From: Oscillospiraceae bacterium
GTDB lineage: Bacteria; Bacillota; Clostridia; Oscillospirales; Oscillospiraceae
Reading direction: 5' to 3'
Assembly: GCA_031280325.1 (NCBI GenBank)
Contig: JAITGW010000170.1
Span: 1-8,094, forward strand
Length of the DNA: 8,094 nt
Shown: positions 6,987 through 8,094 of the stretch, piece by piece
How the letters are laid out: each line of letters starts with the position of its first letter
Numbering within the stretch: position 1 is the stretch's first letter
Program-made: the position numbers and the translations under genes
Notes under the pieces: model-generated
Told to the model about the DNA's origin: nothing
Database searches by the model: none
What the model saw: only the letters and a program-made list of their open reading frames with translations

Positions 6987-7289
6987 TCAATGCGGTTTTG
7001 GAATGAGCGGTTGCGGGAAACGTATTTCGGGAATCAGAGCGCGGCGGCGAGGCGTGCGAGTGCGAGGTAAAACGCCGTGAGGCGCGGTGTAGAACGCGGA
7101 ATCATTTCGGAAACAAGACGCCCGCGCCGCCGACTCATTCTGCCATCTTGCGGAATACTTTTCTCACGCCAAGCGTTATGGTTAGCTTTTAACATATTCG
7201 CCGCACCAAATTTATTCCCGAAGTCGCTGTCCACTGACAGCGCTTTCAGCTGAGCATAGCGCCCCGGCAGGCGCAGTCCGCAGGCAGCT
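6987..7289. other. Gap with no convincing gene; GC-rich and hairpin-rich
   Basis: No reading frame here has a ribosome site or a recognisable domain. The minus frame 7303-7034 is open for 89 codons, but it begins inside the hairpin at 7290-7319 and its product is a low-complexity Arg/Ala/Leu chain. Small perfect hairpins are visible: CGCTGTC-CACT-GACAGCG (7225-7242) and GCGCC-N6-GGCGC (7259-7274). CGGCGGCG near 7042 is complementary to CGCCGCCG near 7125. It may be a gene remnant, an intergenic repeat or a structured RNA; nothing in the sequence decides. Confidence 0.45.
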
Positions 7290-7319
7290 AAGCGCCCCCG
7301 CATTGAAGCGGGGGCGCTT
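7290..7319 (-). terminator. 12-bp GC stem-loop after the four-helix membrane protein gene
   Basis: AAGCGCCCCCGC (7290-7301) and GCGGGGGCGCTT (7308-7319) pair perfectly over 12 bp around a 6-nt loop, 4 nt after the stop of the membrane protein gene. The position is ideal for a terminator. On the minus strand only TT follows within the stem end and no long T run comes after, so termination efficiency is uncertain. Confidence 0.6.
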
Positions 7320-7323
7320 GCAA

Positions 7324-7677
7324 TTATTCTGCTCTATCAGCTGTCTTGCTTTTGTACCACGCTCCAACACCTGTTCCAAGAAATCCAGCGCCGATTCCAA
7401 TCCACTGAAGCCATTCGGAAACTCGCATAAACCCTATAGACTTAAACGCAAGAGATACTGTCACGATTACCGCCATTGGCATAGCGCAGAGCATATGCCA
7501 ACGCTTAGCTTTAACGTCAAGAACGATTAACGCAGTTTCGGCAAAGACTATCGGTATAAGCAGCAAATGCCATATCGGACTTGCGTTCCCAACAAACAGG
7601 CACGGGATTGACCACGTTACCAGTGACGCTGCAAAAATCACCGCACATACCAACCGTGCTTTAATGTGAACCTTCAT
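7324..7677 (-). CDS. Four-helix integral membrane protein, unknown function
   Basis: A 117-aa protein of no family I recognise. Four hydrophobic helices are evident at about residues 9-28, 35-54, 61-79 and 87-107, with Lys/Arg-rich connections (VKAKRW near 55-60) and a short polar tail. I chose the ATG at 7677-7675 because it shares its A with the TGA stop of the upstream secreted-peptide gene (TGATG). That overlap supports translation by re-initiation and explains the lack of a strong ribosome site. An upstream in-frame ATG at 7704 would lie inside the previous gene and has no ribosome site either. The gene looks less GC-rich than the GRE. Possible roles include a partner or immunity protein for the secreted peptide, a holin-like protein, or an unrelated membrane protein. 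None is proven. Confidence 0.72.
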   Translation of the reverse strand: MKVHIKARLVCAVIFAASLVTWSIPCLFVGNASPIWHLLLIPIVFAETALIVLDVKAKRWHMLCAMPMAVIVTVSLAFKSIGFMRVSEWLQWIGIGAGFLGTGVGAWYKSKTADRAE

Positions 7678-7889
7678 CACCAAATAAAATAGATGGAACT
7701 GCATTCAAAGAAAGCGGCTTCCGTCACAAACGTGCCGTCGCTCTCGACGTATGTATTTTCCGTAAAGTCTGTGATCTCCGGCGGGGTGTACTCTTCCTCC
7801 CCCTCCGTTGCCACCGCAACCGCGCTCATCGCCGCGAGCATTGCCAGAGCCACGAGGACGCTGATAAGCTTTTTATACATATTTTTCAT
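7677..7889 (-). CDS. Small secreted peptide with Sec signal, unknown function
   Basis: A 70-aa precursor. Residues 1-27 are a clear Sec signal peptide: MKNMYKK, then a hydrophobic core, ending in AVA with likely cleavage before Thr28. The mature part of about 43 residues is acidic (EGEEE at its start), has one Cys (63), and ends in an aromatic, hydrophobic SSIYFIW. The start at 7889 is supported by AAAAGGAG about 9 nt upstream. An in-frame ATG at 7991 also has an AGGGG ribosome site and would add 34 residues before the signal, which is unusual for an exported protein. I prefer 7889. The stop overlaps the membrane protein start. It could be a bacteriocin-like or signalling peptide, a small surface protein, or the truncated front of a longer secreted protein. 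I do not recognise it. Confidence 0.68.
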   Translation of the reverse strand: MKNMYKKLISVLVALAMLAAMSAVAVATEGEEEYTPPEITDFTENTYVESDGTFVTEAAFFECSSIYFIW

Positions 7890-8024
7890 AATAATTATCT
7901 CCTTTTGTAATATTACTCCCGCTTTCTCCCTCCTGTCACGCGCAAACGGGAAAACATCCGACAGGGATCGCTGATCCTCATCCTGCTGCATTGGACTATC
8001 CCCTCTCTGTACGTCATTTTGAAT
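7890..8024 (-). other. Long leader of the secreted-peptide operon
   Basis: Between the predicted transcription start (about 8024) and the chosen ATG lie about 135 nt, long for a simple leader. It contains CCTGTC...GACAGG and CCCG...CGGG complementary segments and a GATC-AGC-GATC hairpin. It also holds an in-frame ATG at 7991 with its own ribosome site. I could not match it to a riboswitch class I know. It may be a structured regulatory leader or the coding start of a longer protein. Confidence 0.35.
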
Positions 8025-8030
8025 AGCTAT

Positions 8031-8061
8031 ATTCTATCACTTTTTTTTTTTTTTTTGTCAA
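8031..8061 (-). promoter_or_regulatory. Promoter with a 16-nt A tract in its spacer
   Basis: On the minus strand a perfect -35 TTGACA (8061-8056) is followed by an uninterrupted A run and then TAGAAT (8036-8031), a 5/6 match to the -10 consensus. The plus strand shows 16 T at 8041-8056. The spacer is 19 nt for TAGAAT, and 17 nt for the poorer GATAGA at 8038-8033. Upstream, 8062-8094 is AT-rich with alternating A and T runs, like an UP element. Changes in tract length would alter promoter strength. Confidence 0.7.
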
Positions 8062-8094
8062 TAGCAACAAAGAAAAATTTGTAAAAATATTTTT

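Noticed and set aside
7034..7303. 89-codon minus-strand frame between the GRE and the membrane protein
   Set aside because: The start is inside a terminator-like hairpin, no ribosome site precedes it, and the product is low-complexity.
8041..8056. T16 run as the tail of a plus-strand intrinsic terminator
   Set aside because: No stem-loop precedes it on the plus strand, and no plus-strand gene ends there; it fits better as a promoter spacer on the minus strand.
1..8094. CRISPR array, tRNA, rRNA or insertion sequence
   Set aside because: I saw no regularly spaced direct repeats, no tRNA-like cloverleaf, no rRNA motif and no transposase or paired terminal inverted repeats.

Overview
This window looks like a piece of a Clostridia-type Firmicutes genome, perhaps a gut anaerobe. 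The signs are strong AGGAGG-like ribosome sites, an oxygen-sensitive glycyl radical enzyme (GRE), GC-rich genes separated by AT-rich promoters, and small Sec-secreted proteins. All seven genes I can support lie on the minus strand, so transcription runs from right to left. The lineage is inferred from style only; there is no rRNA or other taxonomic marker.

Layout in the direction of transcription: (a) 8061-7324: a promoter with a 16-nt A tract between its -35 and -10 elements drives a 70-aa secreted peptide and a 117-aa four-helix membrane protein, joined by a TGATG stop/start overlap and followed by a strong hairpin. (b) 7289-6987: about 300 bases with no convincing gene. (c) 6958-4442: an extended -10 promoter and a complete 814-aa GRE of the glycerol dehydratase/PFL2 type, followed by a 12-bp stem-loop. 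Its radical SAM activase is not in the window. (d) 4287-3419: a TATAAT -10 element, a 158-aa Panacea (SocA-like) antitoxin-domain protein, and an overlapping 133-aa protein with hydrophobic C-terminal segments. This resembles a PanA-PanT toxin-antitoxin module with a membrane-acting toxin. (e) 3381-2446: a short-chain dehydrogenase/reductase, 37 bp after the putative toxin gene and closed by a strong intrinsic terminator. (f) 2227-671: a sodium:solute symporter. (g) 613-1: the first 204 codons of a lipoprotein with a DNRLRE/CBM96-like domain, cut by the window edge.

The GRE, dehydrogenase and symporter could form a small anaerobic catabolic set: uptake, radical elimination to an aldehyde or ketone, then redox conversion. 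This is inference. The toxin-antitoxin pair and at least one terminator separate them, so they are not one operon. The most novel items are the Panacea pair with a possible membrane toxin, the GRE with no activase nearby, and the possibly phase-variable promoter of the secreted-peptide/membrane-protein pair.
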